Positions 33,200 through 42,223 of a stretch of 64,000 nt of DNA are shown here, in pieces; positions within the stretch are counted from its first letter, which is position 1; each line of letters begins with the position of its first letter. The notes below the pieces were generated by a model. It did no database searches and was not told the origin of the DNA. It saw only the letters and a program-made list of their open reading frames with translations. Origin of the DNA: Nonomuraea turcica (GTDB taxonomy: Bacteria; Actinomycetota; Actinomycetes; Streptosporangiales; Streptosporangiaceae); assembly GCF_030718205.1 (NCBI RefSeq), contig NZ_JAUZQF010000018.1:186001-250000 (forward strand), written 5' to 3'. Both the position numbers and the translations under genes were made by a program.

Positions 33200-34294
33200 G
33201 TGCACGGTGCGGAAACCGACGGGCAAGTAGTGGCCGCCGCGTGCACGATAGCCATCGACGACCTTCCCGACGGTCTCATCGTGACCGACCGATATGGGTG
33301 CGTGCTGGCCGTCAACCGGGCCGCGGCCCGGCTCACCGGCGTGGCCATGGAGCGCGCGGTCGGCCGCCACATGAACGACGTGTTCCCGTTCCGCGACCAC
33401 GACGGGCGCGACTGGTGGAAGGCGGTCGACCCCGAATGCGGGCTGCGTACCCGTAGCCGGGTGCCGGAGCGGCCGCTGCACCTGCCGGGCGGGCAGGAGC
33501 TCCACGTCACCGCGAGGCTCGTACGCGAGCCGGAACGCGGCGGCGAGGTCGAGCGGGTCGCGATCACCCTGCGTGACGGCGGCGCCCGCGCCCGGCTGGA
33601 GCGCAGCCGCGCCGACCTGGTCTCCACCGTGGCCCACGAGCTGCGCTCGCCGCTGACCAGCGTCAAGGGCTTCACCGCGACCCTGCTGGCCAAGTGGACC
33701 CGTTTCACCGACGAGCAGAAGCGGGTGATGCTCGAGACGGTCAACAACGACGCCGACCGCGTCACCAGGCTCATCACCGAGTTGCTCGACGTCTCACGCA
33801 TCGAGTCCGGGCGGCTGGAGGTGCGCCGCCAGGTCGTCGACATCCCCGCCAGGGTGCGCAGGCTCATCGCGGGCCGGGTCGCGGCAGGCGAGGCGGAGGA
33901 CCGCTTCCACCTGATCGTGGGCGACGATCTGCCCGAGATGTGGCTCGACCAGGACAAGCTCGACCAGATTCTGGGTAACCTGGTGGAAAATGCGCTGCGC
34001 CACGGGCGCGGCACCGTGACAATCGAGATCGAGTCCGTGGGATGGGGAGTTGCCGTGTCGGTGCGCGATGAGGGCGAGGGCATCGAGCCCGAGCTGGCCC
34101 CGCGCGTCTTCCGGCAGTTCTGGCGGGGCGGCAACAGCCGCAGGCGCGGCGGCACCGGGCTCGGGCTGTTCATCGTCAAGGGCCTGGTCGAGGCGCACGG
34201 CGGCACCATCACCGTGCAGCGGGCGCCCGAGGGCGGGGCGGAGTTTCGATTTACCGTGCCCACCGGCACGCCCGACTTCGCCTCGTCTATGTGA
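33200..34294 (+). CDS. PAS-domain sensor histidine kinase, soluble
   Basis: A 364-residue histidine kinase without transmembrane helices. A PAS domain spans about residues 15-125 (IAIDDLPDGLIVTDRYGCVL). The dimerisation domain has the phosphoacceptor His146 in STVAHELRSPLTSVKGF. The ATPase domain shows the N box NLVENALRHG, G1 RDEGEGIEP and G2 GGTGLGLFIVKGL. GTG 33200 follows GGAGGAGG. No response regulator lies next to it, so its partner is elsewhere. The gene commonly sits between the SpoU methyltransferase and pheS in this group. Confidence 0.9.
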   Translation: MHGAETDGQVVAAACTIAIDDLPDGLIVTDRYGCVLAVNRAAARLTGVAMERAVGRHMNDVFPFRDHDGRDWWKAVDPECGLRTRSRVPERPLHLPGGQELHVTARLVREPERGGEVERVAITLRDGGARARLERSRADLVSTVAHELRSPLTSVKGFTATLLAKWTRFTDEQKRVMLETVNNDADRVTRLITELLDVSRIESGRLEVRRQVVDIPARVRRLIAGRVAAGEAEDRFHLIVGDDLPEMWLDQDKLDQILGNLVENALRHGRGTVTIEIESVGWGVAVSVRDEGEGIEPELAPRVFRQFWRGGNSRRRGGTGLGLFIVKGLVEAHGGTITVQRAPEGGAEFRFTVPTGTPDFASSM

Positions 34295-34313
34295 CAAGCG
34301 GAATGCGGGCTCG

Positions 34314-34336
34314 GTGGGCGGGCCCCACTAGACTCT
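34314..34336 (+). terminator. Weak hairpin after the sensor kinase
   Basis: GTGGG (34314-34318) and CCCAC (34324-34328) form a short GC-rich stem, and a TTTT tract follows a few bases later near 34334. It may end the kinase transcript before pheS. Confidence 0.35.
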
Positions 34337-34369
34337 TTTCCGCTCAAGCCCTGGATACGGAGCTCACTC

Positions 34370-35467
34370 TTGTCTGACTACGACCCCGTCGAGGTGACAC
34401 CGCTGCATGCCGATGAGGTGTCGCGCATGGAAGCCGACGCCATCGCGGCGATCAAGGCAGCCGACAGCCTCGACGCACTCAAGCAGGCCAGGCTGGCGCA
34501 CGCGGGCGACCGCTCGCCCATCGCCCTGGCCAACCGCGAGATCGGCGCCCTGCCGCCCGCCGCCCGCGCCGAGACCGGCAAGCGCGTCGGCGCCGCCCGC
34601 AAGGCGATCAGCGAGGCGCTGGCCGCCCGCCAGGCCGAGCTGGAGGCCGAGCGCGACGCCCGGGTGCTCGTCGAGGAGACCGTCGACGTCACCCTGCCCT
34701 GGGACCGGCGGCCGCGCGGCGCCCGTCACCCGCTGACCACGCTGCAGGAGCGCATCGCCGACGCGTTCGTCGCCATGGGCTACGAAGTGGCCGAGGGGCC
34801 CGAGCTCGAAGGCGAGTGGTTCAACTTCGACGCGCTCAACATCGCCAAGGACCACCCGGCCCGCTCCGACCACGACACGTTCTTCGTGGGCTCCACCGAG
34901 TCGGGCATGGTGCTGCGCACGCAGACCTCGCCGGTGCAGATCCGCGCGCTGCTCCAGCGCGAGCTGCCGGTCTACGTGATCTCGCCGGGCAAGACGTTCC
35001 GCACCGACGAGCTCGACGCCACCCACACGCCGGTCTTCCACCAGACCGAGGGCCTGGCCGTGGACGAAGGCCTGACGATGGCCCACCTCAAGGGCACGCT
35101 CGACCGGTTCGCCGAGGTGATGTTCGGCAAGGGCATCACGACGCGGTTCCGGCCCAACTACTTCCCGTTCACCGAGCCGTCCGCCGAGATGGACCTCAAG
35201 TGCTTCGTCTGCCGCGGCGCCTCGGCGACCCCCGGCAACCCGCCCTGCCGCACCTGCAAGTCGGAGGGCTGGATCGAGTGGGGCGGCTGCGGCATGGTCA
35301 ACCCGCGCGTGCTCATCGCGTGCGGCGTGGACCCCTCGCGCTACTCCGGGTTCGCCTTCGGCATGGGCATCGAGCGGACTCTGATGTTCCGCCACAACGC
35401 CGAGGACATGCGAGACATGATCGAAGGAGACGTGCGCTTCACGCTCCCGTTCGGAATGGAGATCTGA
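34370..35467 (+). CDS. pheS: Phenylalanyl-tRNA synthetase alpha subunit
   Basis: A 365-residue catalytic subunit of the alpha2-beta2 enzyme. The N-terminal coiled-coil region covers about residues 10-100. Catalytic motifs are ISPGKTFRTDELDATHTPVF (motif 2 block), FHQTEGLAVD, FRPNYFPFTEPSAEMD and motif 3 FAFGMGIERTLMFR. The start is TTG 34370 (MSDYDPVEV), supported by GGAG 7 bases upstream; ATG 34428 would delete part of the coiled coil. A Cys cluster (CFVCRG, CRTCKSEGW) may bind zinc, as often in actinobacteria. Its stop overlaps the pheT start. Confidence 0.96.
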   Translation: MSDYDPVEVTPLHADEVSRMEADAIAAIKAADSLDALKQARLAHAGDRSPIALANREIGALPPAARAETGKRVGAARKAISEALAARQAELEAERDARVLVEETVDVTLPWDRRPRGARHPLTTLQERIADAFVAMGYEVAEGPELEGEWFNFDALNIAKDHPARSDHDTFFVGSTESGMVLRTQTSPVQIRALLQRELPVYVISPGKTFRTDELDATHTPVFHQTEGLAVDEGLTMAHLKGTLDRFAEVMFGKGITTRFRPNYFPFTEPSAEMDLKCFVCRGASATPGNPPCRTCKSEGWIEWGGCGMVNPRVLIACGVDPSRYSGFAFGMGIERTLMFRHNAEDMRDMIEGDVRFTLPFGMEI

Positions 35468-38022
35468 TGAAGGTCCCGCTTTCCTGGCTGCGGGAGTACG
35501 TCGATCTCCCGGCGGTCACCGCCCACGAGGTGGCCGACAAGCTCACCATGGCAGGGCTCAAGCTCGAGTCGATCACTTCGCACGGCCACGACGTCAAGAA
35601 CGTCGTGGCCGGCGAGGTGCTCGAGATCGAGGAGCTGACCGGCTTCAAGAAGCCGATCAGGCACTGCAAGGTCGAGACCGGCGAGGCGACGCCCCGCGAG
35701 ATCGTCTGCGGCGCCACCAACTTCGTGGCCGGCGACCGCGTGCCGGTCGTGCTGCCCGGCGGCGTGCTGCCCGGCGGGTTCGAGGTCGGGGCGCGCAAGA
35801 CGTACGGGCGCATGTCCGAGGGCATGATCTGCTCCGAGCGGGAGCTCGGGCTGAGCGACGAGCACGCCGGCATCATGGTGCTGCCGCCGGACACGCCGAT
35901 CGGCGCCGACGTGGTCGAGCTGCTCGGTCTGCGTGACGACGTGATCGAGCTGGAGATCACGCCCGACATCGGCTACGCCCTGTCGATCAGAGGTGTGGCC
36001 CGCGAGGCGGCGACCGCGTTCGGGGTGGCCTTCCGCGACCCCGCCGCCGTTGAGCTGCCCACCGAGACCGGCCCGGCGTGGCCGGCCTCGATCGCCGACC
36101 CGACCGCCTGCGACCGGTTCGTGCTGCGCGAGGTCACCGGCTTCGACCCGGCCGCGTCCAGCCCGCTCTGGATGCGGACCCGCCTCACGCGCGCCGGCAT
36201 GCGGCCGGTGTCGCTGGCCGTCGACATCACCAACTACCTGATGCTGGAGCTCGGGCAGCCGCTGCACGCGTTCGACCGGTCCAAGCTGAGCGGCGAGATC
36301 GTCGTACGCCGGGCCCAGCCGGGGGAGCGCCTGGAGACGCTCGACCACGTCGTCCGTGAGCTCGACCCCGACGACATCCTCATCACCGACCGGTCGGGCC
36401 CGATCTCGATGGCGGGCACCATGGGCGGCCTGGAGACCGAGATCTCCGACGAGTCCACTGACATCGTCATCGAGGCCGCACACTTCTCCGCCACCGGCAT
36501 CTCGCGCGAGTCCCGCAGGCACGGGCTGGTGTCCGAGGCGTCCAAGCGATTCGAACGCGGCGTCGACCGGGAGCTGCCGCTCGTCGCCTCCTGGCGGGCC
36601 GTGCAGCTGCTGGCCGAGCTTGGCGGGGCGACCGTCCAGCCCGGGGTCACCCACGCCGAGGTCGAGGTGACGCCGCCGCGCATCGCGATCCCGTCCCGCT
36701 ACCCGAGCGTCGTGGCCGGGGTGAGCTACTCCAAGGACACCGTGGTCGCCCGGTTGCGGCAGGTCGGCTGCGTCGTCGTGGACGGCAACGATCCCGCGGT
36801 GCGCAAAGGCGGCGTCGACCCGACCGGAGTCGTGACCGGCGGCGCGCTCGCGGCCAAACTGGCCGTCAATGGCGACGACATGCTCACGGTGACGCCGCCG
36901 TCGTGGCGGCCCGACCTCACCGACCCCAACGACCTGGCCGAAGAGGTCATCCGGCTGGAGGGCTACGACACCCTGCCGTCGGTGCTGCCCAGCGCCCCGG
37001 CCGGGGCAGGCCTCACCGAGGGACAGCGGCTGCGCAGGCGGGCCGGCCGGGCGCTGGCCGAAGGCGGCTACGTCGAGGTGCTCAGCTACCCGTTCATCAG
37101 CGCCGACGACTTCGACCGGCTGTTGCTGCCCGCCGAGGACGCGCGACGCCACGCCATGCGGCTGGCCAACCCGCTGTCGGAGGACGAGCCGCTGATGCGC
37201 ACCACGCTGCTGCCGGGGCTGCTCAAGACCCTGGTACGCAACGTCGGGCGCGGCTTCACCGACGTGGCGCTGTTCGAGACCGGGGCCGTCTACCGGCCGC
37301 GCGAGGGCGCTCCGGAGGTCGCGCCGGTGCTCGGCGTCGAGCGCAGGCCGACCCCCGAGGAGCTGGCCTCGATCGAGGCGGCGCTGCCCGACCAGCCGAT
37401 GCGGGTCGCGGTCGTGCTGGCCGGCGAGTTCGAGCGGTCCGGCTGGTGGGGCGGCGGCCGTCAGGCCACGTGGGCCGACGCCGTGCAGGCCGCGCGGCTC
37501 GTGGCGGCCGAGGCCCGGCTCGAGCTGTCGGTCACGGCCGACCAGCACGAGCCCTGGCACCCCGGGCGTTGCGCCGCACTCTACGTGGGCGACACGCTCG
37601 TCGGGCACGCCGGCGAGCTGCACCCGCGCGTGATCGAGGCCTACGGGCTGCCGCCGCGCACCGTGGCGATGGAGCTCGAGCTGTCGCGCCTGGAGCCGGC
37701 CATGCCGGGGCCCGTCGACGCGCCTGCCGTGTCCTCGTATCCGGTGGCCACGCAGGACGTGGCACTGATCGTGCCCGACTTCACGCCGGTCGCGGACGTG
37801 GAGTCGGCCCTGCGCGACGGGGCCGGGGAGCTGCTGGAGTCGATCCGGCTGTTCGATGTCTATGCCGGGGAGCAGGTGGGCGAGGGGAACAAGTCGCTCG
37901 CCTACACGATGCGGTTCCGGGCGGCCGACCGGACGTTGACGGTGGAGGAGACGACTGCGGCGCGGGACGCGGCGGTGGCCATGGCGGCCGATCGTGTGGG
38001 GGCTCAGCTGCGGAGCGCCTGA
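35467..38022 (+). CDS. pheT: Phenylalanyl-tRNA synthetase beta subunit
   Basis: An 851-residue subunit. It starts MKVPLSWLREYVDLP, then an EMAP-II-like tRNA-binding domain, the B3/B4 editing domain with ITNYLMLELGQPLHAFD, the B5 domain, a pseudo-catalytic core (ANPLSEDEPLMRTTLLPGLL) and the C-terminal anticodon-binding FDX-ACB domain (VSSYPVATQDVALIV). ATG 35467 overlaps the pheS stop (TGATG), giving coupled synthesis of the two subunits. An insertion of about 25 residues (NDPAVRKGGVDPTGVVTGGA region) lies within B5. Confidence 0.97.
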   Translation: MKVPLSWLREYVDLPAVTAHEVADKLTMAGLKLESITSHGHDVKNVVAGEVLEIEELTGFKKPIRHCKVETGEATPREIVCGATNFVAGDRVPVVLPGGVLPGGFEVGARKTYGRMSEGMICSERELGLSDEHAGIMVLPPDTPIGADVVELLGLRDDVIELEITPDIGYALSIRGVAREAATAFGVAFRDPAAVELPTETGPAWPASIADPTACDRFVLREVTGFDPAASSPLWMRTRLTRAGMRPVSLAVDITNYLMLELGQPLHAFDRSKLSGEIVVRRAQPGERLETLDHVVRELDPDDILITDRSGPISMAGTMGGLETEISDESTDIVIEAAHFSATGISRESRRHGLVSEASKRFERGVDRELPLVASWRAVQLLAELGGATVQPGVTHAEVEVTPPRIAIPSRYPSVVAGVSYSKDTVVARLRQVGCVVVDGNDPAVRKGGVDPTGVVTGGALAAKLAVNGDDMLTVTPPSWRPDLTDPNDLAEEVIRLEGYDTLPSVLPSAPAGAGLTEGQRLRRRAGRALAEGGYVEVLSYPFISADDFDRLLLPAEDARRHAMRLANPLSEDEPLMRTTLLPGLLKTLVRNVGRGFTDVALFETGAVYRPREGAPEVAPVLGVERRPTPEELASIEAALPDQPMRVAVVLAGEFERSGWWGGGRQATWADAVQAARLVAAEARLELSVTADQHEPWHPGRCAALYVGDTLVGHAGELHPRVIEAYGLPPRTVAMELELSRLEPAMPGPVDAPAVSSYPVATQDVALIVPDFTPVADVESALRDGAGELLESIRLFDVYAGEQVGEGNKSLAYTMRFRAADRTLTVEETTAARDAAVAMAADRVGAQLRSA

Positions 38023-38029
38023 GCCTGGG

Positions 38030-38066
38030 AAAGGGCCGGTACGGCGGGATGCCGTGCCGGCCCTTT
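38030..38066. terminator. Bidirectional terminator between pheT and the Uma2 gene
   Basis: AAAGGGCCGGTACGGC (38030-38045) and GCCGTGCCGGCCCTTT (38051-38066) form a 16-base stem with one G-U pair and a 5-base loop. Flanking A and T runs suit termination from both sides. Confidence 0.92.
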
Positions 38067-38069
38067 CGC

Positions 38070-38657
38070 TTACAGGCGGTGGATCTCAGTGAGGTCGATG
38101 TCGACGTCGAAGGGGATCGCGAGCTTGAGTCTGCTCTGTCGGACGCTGGTGAGTGCGTAGGCCTCGGTGATGGGATCCAGATCATAGACGTGGACGATCA
38201 GCTCGCCGGTCTCGGTCTCGGCCCGCCAGAAGTGTGGGATCCCGGCTTCGGCGTAGAGGAGCGGCTTGCGCTTTCTGTCGCGGGACCTCGTGTCACGGGA
38301 CACGATTTCGATCGCGAGCACGACGTCTCGCGTCCGAAAGTAGGTCTGATCCCAACCTTTCCAGCCGCTGGCGCGGATGACCATGACGTCCGGTTCTGGA
38401 CGTTGGTCCTCATCCAAGATGACAGTCATGCGACTGACCACCAGCAAGTCTTTCGGCACGGCGCGGTCGAGGGCGGACTGGAACAGAGACACAGCGCACG
38501 AATGGATCGCGGTCTGCGGGGCGAAGAAGACTAAGCTGCCGTCGATCAGCTCGGCGTGCATGGGCAGCCCCGGGAGGCGATCGAGGTCTTCGGCCGCGAA
38601 GCCGTGTGGGGGTGGGCGAACCCAGTCGGGCAGCGGCTCAGGCGCTTCCGAGGTCAT
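38070..38657 (-). CDS. Uma2 family endonuclease-like protein, first copy
   Basis: A 195-residue protein of the Uma2 (DUF820) family, with a PD-(D/E)XK nuclease-type fold. Conserved parts are MHAELIDGSLVFFAPQTAIH, QRPEPDVMVIR, VVLAIEIVSRDTRSRDRKRK and YAEAGIPHFWR. The Asp, Glu and Lys of the fold are present, so it could be active; no target is known for the family. Its stop lies 3 bases after the pheT terminator. Base composition is less GC-rich than the neighbouring housekeeping genes. A paralogue is at 38981-39586. Confidence 0.85.
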   Translation of the reverse strand: MTSEAPEPLPDWVRPPPHGFAAEDLDRLPGLPMHAELIDGSLVFFAPQTAIHSCAVSLFQSALDRAVPKDLLVVSRMTVILDEDQRPEPDVMVIRASGWKGWDQTYFRTRDVVLAIEIVSRDTRSRDRKRKPLLYAEAGIPHFWRAETETGELIVHVYDLDPITEAYALTSVRQSRLKLAIPFDVDIDLTEIHRL

Positions 38658-38740
38658 GACTGTACGTTAGTGGATATGACACAGCGTGCGCAGGCGCTCG
38701 GTTTCATCACGTGCGTGGTCGGCTGGCACAATGCGCTCTT

Positions 38741-38974
38741 ATGAGGCAGCTGCTGGTGTTCGGCGAACGGGATGACGCCGAGGAGGTCGCCGAAACGCTG
38801 GGCGAGTGGTTCCCTGAGCTAGGGGTTCCGCGGGTGGTGCGGGAAACGCTGGCCGGGGAGGACGACGCGGAAGACGCGCAGTGGGTGATCGACATCCAAG
38901 GGCTTGGCGAGGACATGCTCGCGAAGGTGGACCATCTGGTGGATCAGTACGATGGGTGGCGGGAGATGGGCTGA
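38741..38974 (+). CDS. Small acidic protein between two Uma2 genes
   Basis: A 77-residue acidic protein (MRQLLVFGERDDAEEVAETL start; ends DQYDGWREMG). The pattern of beta strand, acidic helix, strand, helix and the closing YDGW is vaguely like RraB-type small folds, but this is only a resemblance. ATG 38741 has no strong ribosome site. It lies between two Uma2 genes of the opposite strand and might interact with them. Function unknown. Confidence 0.6.
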   Translation: MRQLLVFGERDDAEEVAETLGEWFPELGVPRVVRETLAGEDDAEDAQWVIDIQGLGEDMLAKVDHLVDQYDGWREMG

Positions 38975-38980
38975 GGTGGC

Positions 38981-39586
38981 TCAGATGCGGTCGATCTCTG
39001 TGAGGTCGATGTCGATGTCGAAGGGCATGGTGACCTTCAACCTCTCGTGATGGATGCCCGTGAGGGCGTAGGCACTGGTGGCGGGGTCGAGCTCGTAGAC
39101 ATAAACGACGGCTTTGTCTGAGTCGTCTTCGACGCGCCAGAAATGGGGAATCCCAGCCTCGGCATAGAGAACCGGCTTGCGCTTGCGGTCGCGCACTTCG
39201 GACTCCGGCGAGACCACCTCGACGGCCAGTATGAGATCTTGCCCCCGATAGAACGTCTGCCTGGAACGCTCTTCGGCACTGACGGGGATGACGAAGAGAT
39301 CAGGCTCCGGTCGCTGGCGCTTGTCGAGTATGACGCTCATCTCGCGTCGCACAAGAAGGCCTTCCGGAGCGGCTCGACGCAGGTTGAAGACCAGAACATC
39401 GACAATCCGCATGTGGAAGGAGGCTTGGGGGCTCACGAAGACCAAGCTTCCATCAATCAACTCTGTGTGCGCAGGCAAATCCGCAATGTGATCGAGATCT
39501 TCGGCGACGAAGCCTCCGGGCGGCGGGAAGACCCAGTCCGGCAGCGAGGAAGACGTCATCTTTTGGATCACCGCTTCGGCCGTCAT
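38981..39586 (-). CDS. Uma2 family endonuclease-like protein, second copy
   Basis: A 201-residue Uma2 (DUF820) protein similar along its length to the copy at 38070-38657: PDWVFPPPGGFVAEDLDHI, HTELIDGSLVFVSPQASFH, QRPEPDLFVIPV, VVSPESEVRDRKRK, YAEAGIPHFWRV and a closing DIDIDLTEIDRI. The fold's acidic and Lys residues are kept. It converges with the small acidic gene, with 6 bases between stops. Lower GC than the surrounding genes suggests that this block arrived by transfer or is under different pressure. Confidence 0.85.
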   Translation of the reverse strand: MTAEAVIQKMTSSSLPDWVFPPPGGFVAEDLDHIADLPAHTELIDGSLVFVSPQASFHMRIVDVLVFNLRRAAPEGLLVRREMSVILDKRQRPEPDLFVIPVSAEERSRQTFYRGQDLILAVEVVSPESEVRDRKRKPVLYAEAGIPHFWRVEDDSDKAVVYVYELDPATSAYALTGIHHERLKVTMPFDIDIDLTEIDRI

Positions 39587-39704
39587 ACTGCAACGCTACC
39601 AATCTAGTCCCCTCACGCCAGGTGAATGCACGGATACTTAGGGAGGCGTTCGTCGGGCGCGAACGGCTCTCCCTCCGTGGCCGGGATCCGGGCAGAGTGG
39701 TGGC

Positions 39705-40451
39705 ATGCGTGTTGCCGTGCTGTCCGACATTCATGGTGTGCTGCCGGCCCTCGAAGCCGTGCTGGATGAGCCCGACGTGGCTACCGCCGACCTCATCGTG
39801 CTGACCGGGGACATGGCGGCGGGGCCGATGCCGGTGGAGACGCTCGACGTGCTCGTGGCGCTGGGGGAACGGGCGCTGTGGGTGAGCGGGAACGCCGACA
39901 GGGAGCTCGTGGAGGTGGCGCGGGGGAAGGTGCATCCTCGTGCGGTCACCCAGTGGGCGGGGGAGCGGCTGCGAGGCGATCAGGTCGAGTTGCTGGCCGG
40001 GTTGCCTGCGCGGCAGGTGGTCGAGCTCGGGCGGCTCGGGGCGGCCTTGTTCGTGCACGCCACGCCGCGCAGCGACGAGGAGGTGATCCTGGTCGACAGC
40101 TCGCTGGAGCGGTGGAGTGACGTGCTGGCGGGCGAGACGGCCGAGACGGTGGTGCTGGGGAACACGCACATGCCGTTCGTGCGGCTGGCCGATCGGGTGC
40201 TGGTCGTCAACCCGGGATCGGTCGGCATGCCCTACGGGAGGGGCGGAGTGGCGCACTGGGCGTTGCTGGATGGGGAGAGAGGCGCGGTCAGCCTGCGGTG
40301 GACGCCCCTCGATGCGGCCAGGGTGGGGGAGCGGCTGGCCGCCGAGAGCGGGTTCGAGGAGATCCAGGAGTGGGTGGGGGAGTACGTGACCAGCGTCTAC
40401 TCCGATGCCGAGGCGCTGCGGGTGTTCGCCCGGGCCGAGAGTCGCGGTTAG
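39705..40451 (+). CDS. Calcineurin-like metallophosphoesterase
   Basis: A 248-residue YfcE-like phosphoesterase. Metal motifs: DIHG (Asp8, His10), TGDMAAGP, SGNADRE, and GNTHMPF, followed by NPGSVGMPYG. The family hydrolyses phosphodiesters or monoesters; the substrate is unknown. ATG 39705 is preceded by a weak AGAGTGG. The stop overlaps the stop of the converging MFS gene by 4 bases. Confidence 0.9.
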   Translation: MRVAVLSDIHGVLPALEAVLDEPDVATADLIVLTGDMAAGPMPVETLDVLVALGERALWVSGNADRELVEVARGKVHPRAVTQWAGERLRGDQVELLAGLPARQVVELGRLGAALFVHATPRSDEEVILVDSSLERWSDVLAGETAETVVLGNTHMPFVRLADRVLVVNPGSVGMPYGRGGVAHWALLDGERGAVSLRWTPLDAARVGERLAAESGFEEIQEWVGEYVTSVYSDAEALRVFARAESRG

Positions 40452-41752
40452 GCGCTGGCATCCTGTGCCGCCGACTCCTCACGGCGAGCCTTTTCCGCCA
40501 GGGCGTGCTCGTCCGTCCTGGCGTCGTAGCGGCGGAACTTCGGCAGAGCCGCGGCCAGCCCCAGCACGGCGGCGACGCACAACAGGCCGCCCGCGCTCAG
40601 TGAGAAGCGGGTGCCGCCGAAGTTGGCCATCAGGCTCGCCCGGGTGTTGCCGAGCATCGGGCCGCTGGCGTACGAGAGGAGCTCGATGCCGGCGAGGCGC
40701 CCGCGCAGTTCCCGCGGGATCGTCTGGTTCCACATCGTCATCCGGAAGATGCCGCTGACCATGTCGGCCGCGCCCGCCAGCGCGATGCAGACGAAGACCA
40801 GCCACACGTTCGGGGCCAGGCCGGTCAGGGCGACCGCCACGCCCCACAGCGTCGCGGCGACGATCACGCCGAGACCGTGCCGCTGCACCCGCGCCGTCCA
40901 GCCGCCGGTGAGAGAGGCGATCAGCGCGCCGACCGCGGCGGCCGAGTAGAGCATCCCGAGCGCCTGCGGCGCGTGCAGTTCGTCGGCCAGGAAGGGAAAC
41001 AACGCCGTCCCCATCGCGAACACCATGGCCGCGATGTCCACCAGATATGTCCCCATCAGGTCGCTGCGCCCCACGGCGTAGCGCACCCCCTCGACCAGCG
41101 ACTTCAGCGAGGCGGGCGTGGCGTCCTCGGCGGGCGGCAGGGATCTGATCCGCCACAGCAGCACCAGGGACAGCAGGAACGTGACCGCGTCCACGCCGTA
41201 CGCGGCCGCCGTGCCGGCCGTGGTCACCAGCAGGCCGCCCAGGGCCGGGGCCACGATGGCGCCGAAGTTCCAGCGCAGGCTCGCCAGCACCGCCGCCGCG
41301 CCCTGGTGCTCGTGCTTGACGACCTGCTGGAACACCGCCTCCATGCTGGGCCGCTGCAGGCAGGCGATGCCGGTGGAGATCGCGCCCACCACGTACAGGA
41401 CCCAGACCTGCGGGTTCGGCAACATCGCGTTGACCGTGAGGGCGGCCGAGGTGACCAGGAGGCCCAGCTCGCTCAGGACGATGATCTTGCGGCGGTCGAG
41501 GGCGTCGGCGAGGGCGCCGCCCCACAGGCCGCACACCACCATCGGCACGAACTCCGCCAGGCTCACCAGCCCGACCGCAAGGTAGGAGTCCGTCAGCTCC
41601 TTCATCTGGTACGGCACCGCCACCAGGGTGATGAACGTGCCGAACATCGTGATGACCCCGGCCCCGAACAGCAGGCGATAGTCGCGCGAATCGCGCAGCG
41701 GGCTCAGGTCGATGGAAAGGTGACGAAGAAGGCGTCTTACTCGATCGGGCAC
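40448..41752 (-). CDS. MFS transporter, EntS-like
   Basis: A 434-residue major facilitator with about 12 helices. The N-terminus (PLRDSRDYRLLFGAGVITMF) and the loop GGALADALDRRKIIVLSE match exporters of the enterobactin/macrolide (EntS/MefA) type. IPRELRGRLAGIELLSYASG marks the second half. It probably exports a small molecule such as a siderophore or drug; the substrate cannot be told. GTG 41752 is chosen as the first start in frame. Confidence 0.85.
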   Translation of the reverse strand: MPDRVRRLLRHLSIDLSPLRDSRDYRLLFGAGVITMFGTFITLVAVPYQMKELTDSYLAVGLVSLAEFVPMVVCGLWGGALADALDRRKIIVLSELGLLVTSAALTVNAMLPNPQVWVLYVVGAISTGIACLQRPSMEAVFQQVVKHEHQGAAAVLASLRWNFGAIVAPALGGLLVTTAGTAAAYGVDAVTFLLSLVLLWRIRSLPPAEDATPASLKSLVEGVRYAVGRSDLMGTYLVDIAAMVFAMGTALFPFLADELHAPQALGMLYSAAAVGALIASLTGGWTARVQRHGLGVIVAATLWGVAVALTGLAPNVWLVFVCIALAGAADMVSGIFRMTMWNQTIPRELRGRLAGIELLSYASGPMLGNTRASLMANFGGTRFSLSAGGLLCVAAVLGLAAALPKFRRYDARTDEHALAEKARREESAAQDASA

Positions 41753-41817
41753 GAGGTCCGATTGTCCGGCGGAAGCTGCGGTCCCCGCAAATCGTTTTCT
41801 CGCACAACGGACACGCG

Positions 41818-41842
41818 AAGGCCCCGGGGTGACCGGGGCCTT
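41818..41842 (-). terminator. Terminator after the NTF2-like gene
   Basis: AAGGCCCCGG (41818-41827) and CCGGGGCCTT (41833-41842) form a perfect 10-base stem with a 5-base loop, 10 bases past the stop of the minus-strand NTF2-like gene and upstream of the MFS gene. Confidence 0.75.
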
Positions 41843-41852
41843 GGTCTCGGGG

Positions 41853-42212
41853 TCAGGCGGTGGGGACCTTGTCGAGGAAGCCGAGGACCTTGCGGATCCT
41901 GCCGTCCTCGGCCAGCTCCACGACGTCGAAGCCGACCGCGACGGGCTCCCCGCCCGCCGGGCCGAGGTGCCAGGTGAATCTGGCGATGTTGTGGTGGGTC
42001 TCGAAGACCTGTCCGGCGCTGAACACGAGGCCGGGGAACATGCCCTGCGCCCCCTCGATCACCGCGGCGATCCCGGCGTGACCGGCCACGTCGGCCAGCG
42101 GGTCGGTGTACGTGGCGTCCTCGGTCCACAACTCGGCCACGGCCTTGGTGCGGGCGTCGGCGTCGGTCTCGTTCCAGGCGGCGAGGTAGCGGTCGACGAG
42201 ATTGGCGTCCAT
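41853..42212 (-). CDS. NTF2/SnoaL-like protein
   Basis: A 119-residue protein with the NTF2-like fold: MDANLVDRYLAAWNETDADA at the start, WTEDATYTDPLADVAGH, and the closing strand region GFDVVELAEDGRIRKVLGFL. Such proteins include polyketide cyclases, isomerases and binding proteins; no function can be chosen. It is 11 bases downstream of the small membrane protein gene and most likely forms an operon with it. Confidence 0.85.
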   Translation of the reverse strand: MDANLVDRYLAAWNETDADARTKAVAELWTEDATYTDPLADVAGHAGIAAVIEGAQGMFPGLVFSAGQVFETHHNIARFTWHLGPAGGEPVAVGFDVVELAEDGRIRKVLGFLDKVPTA

Positions 42213-42223
42213 GGTGATCTCCC

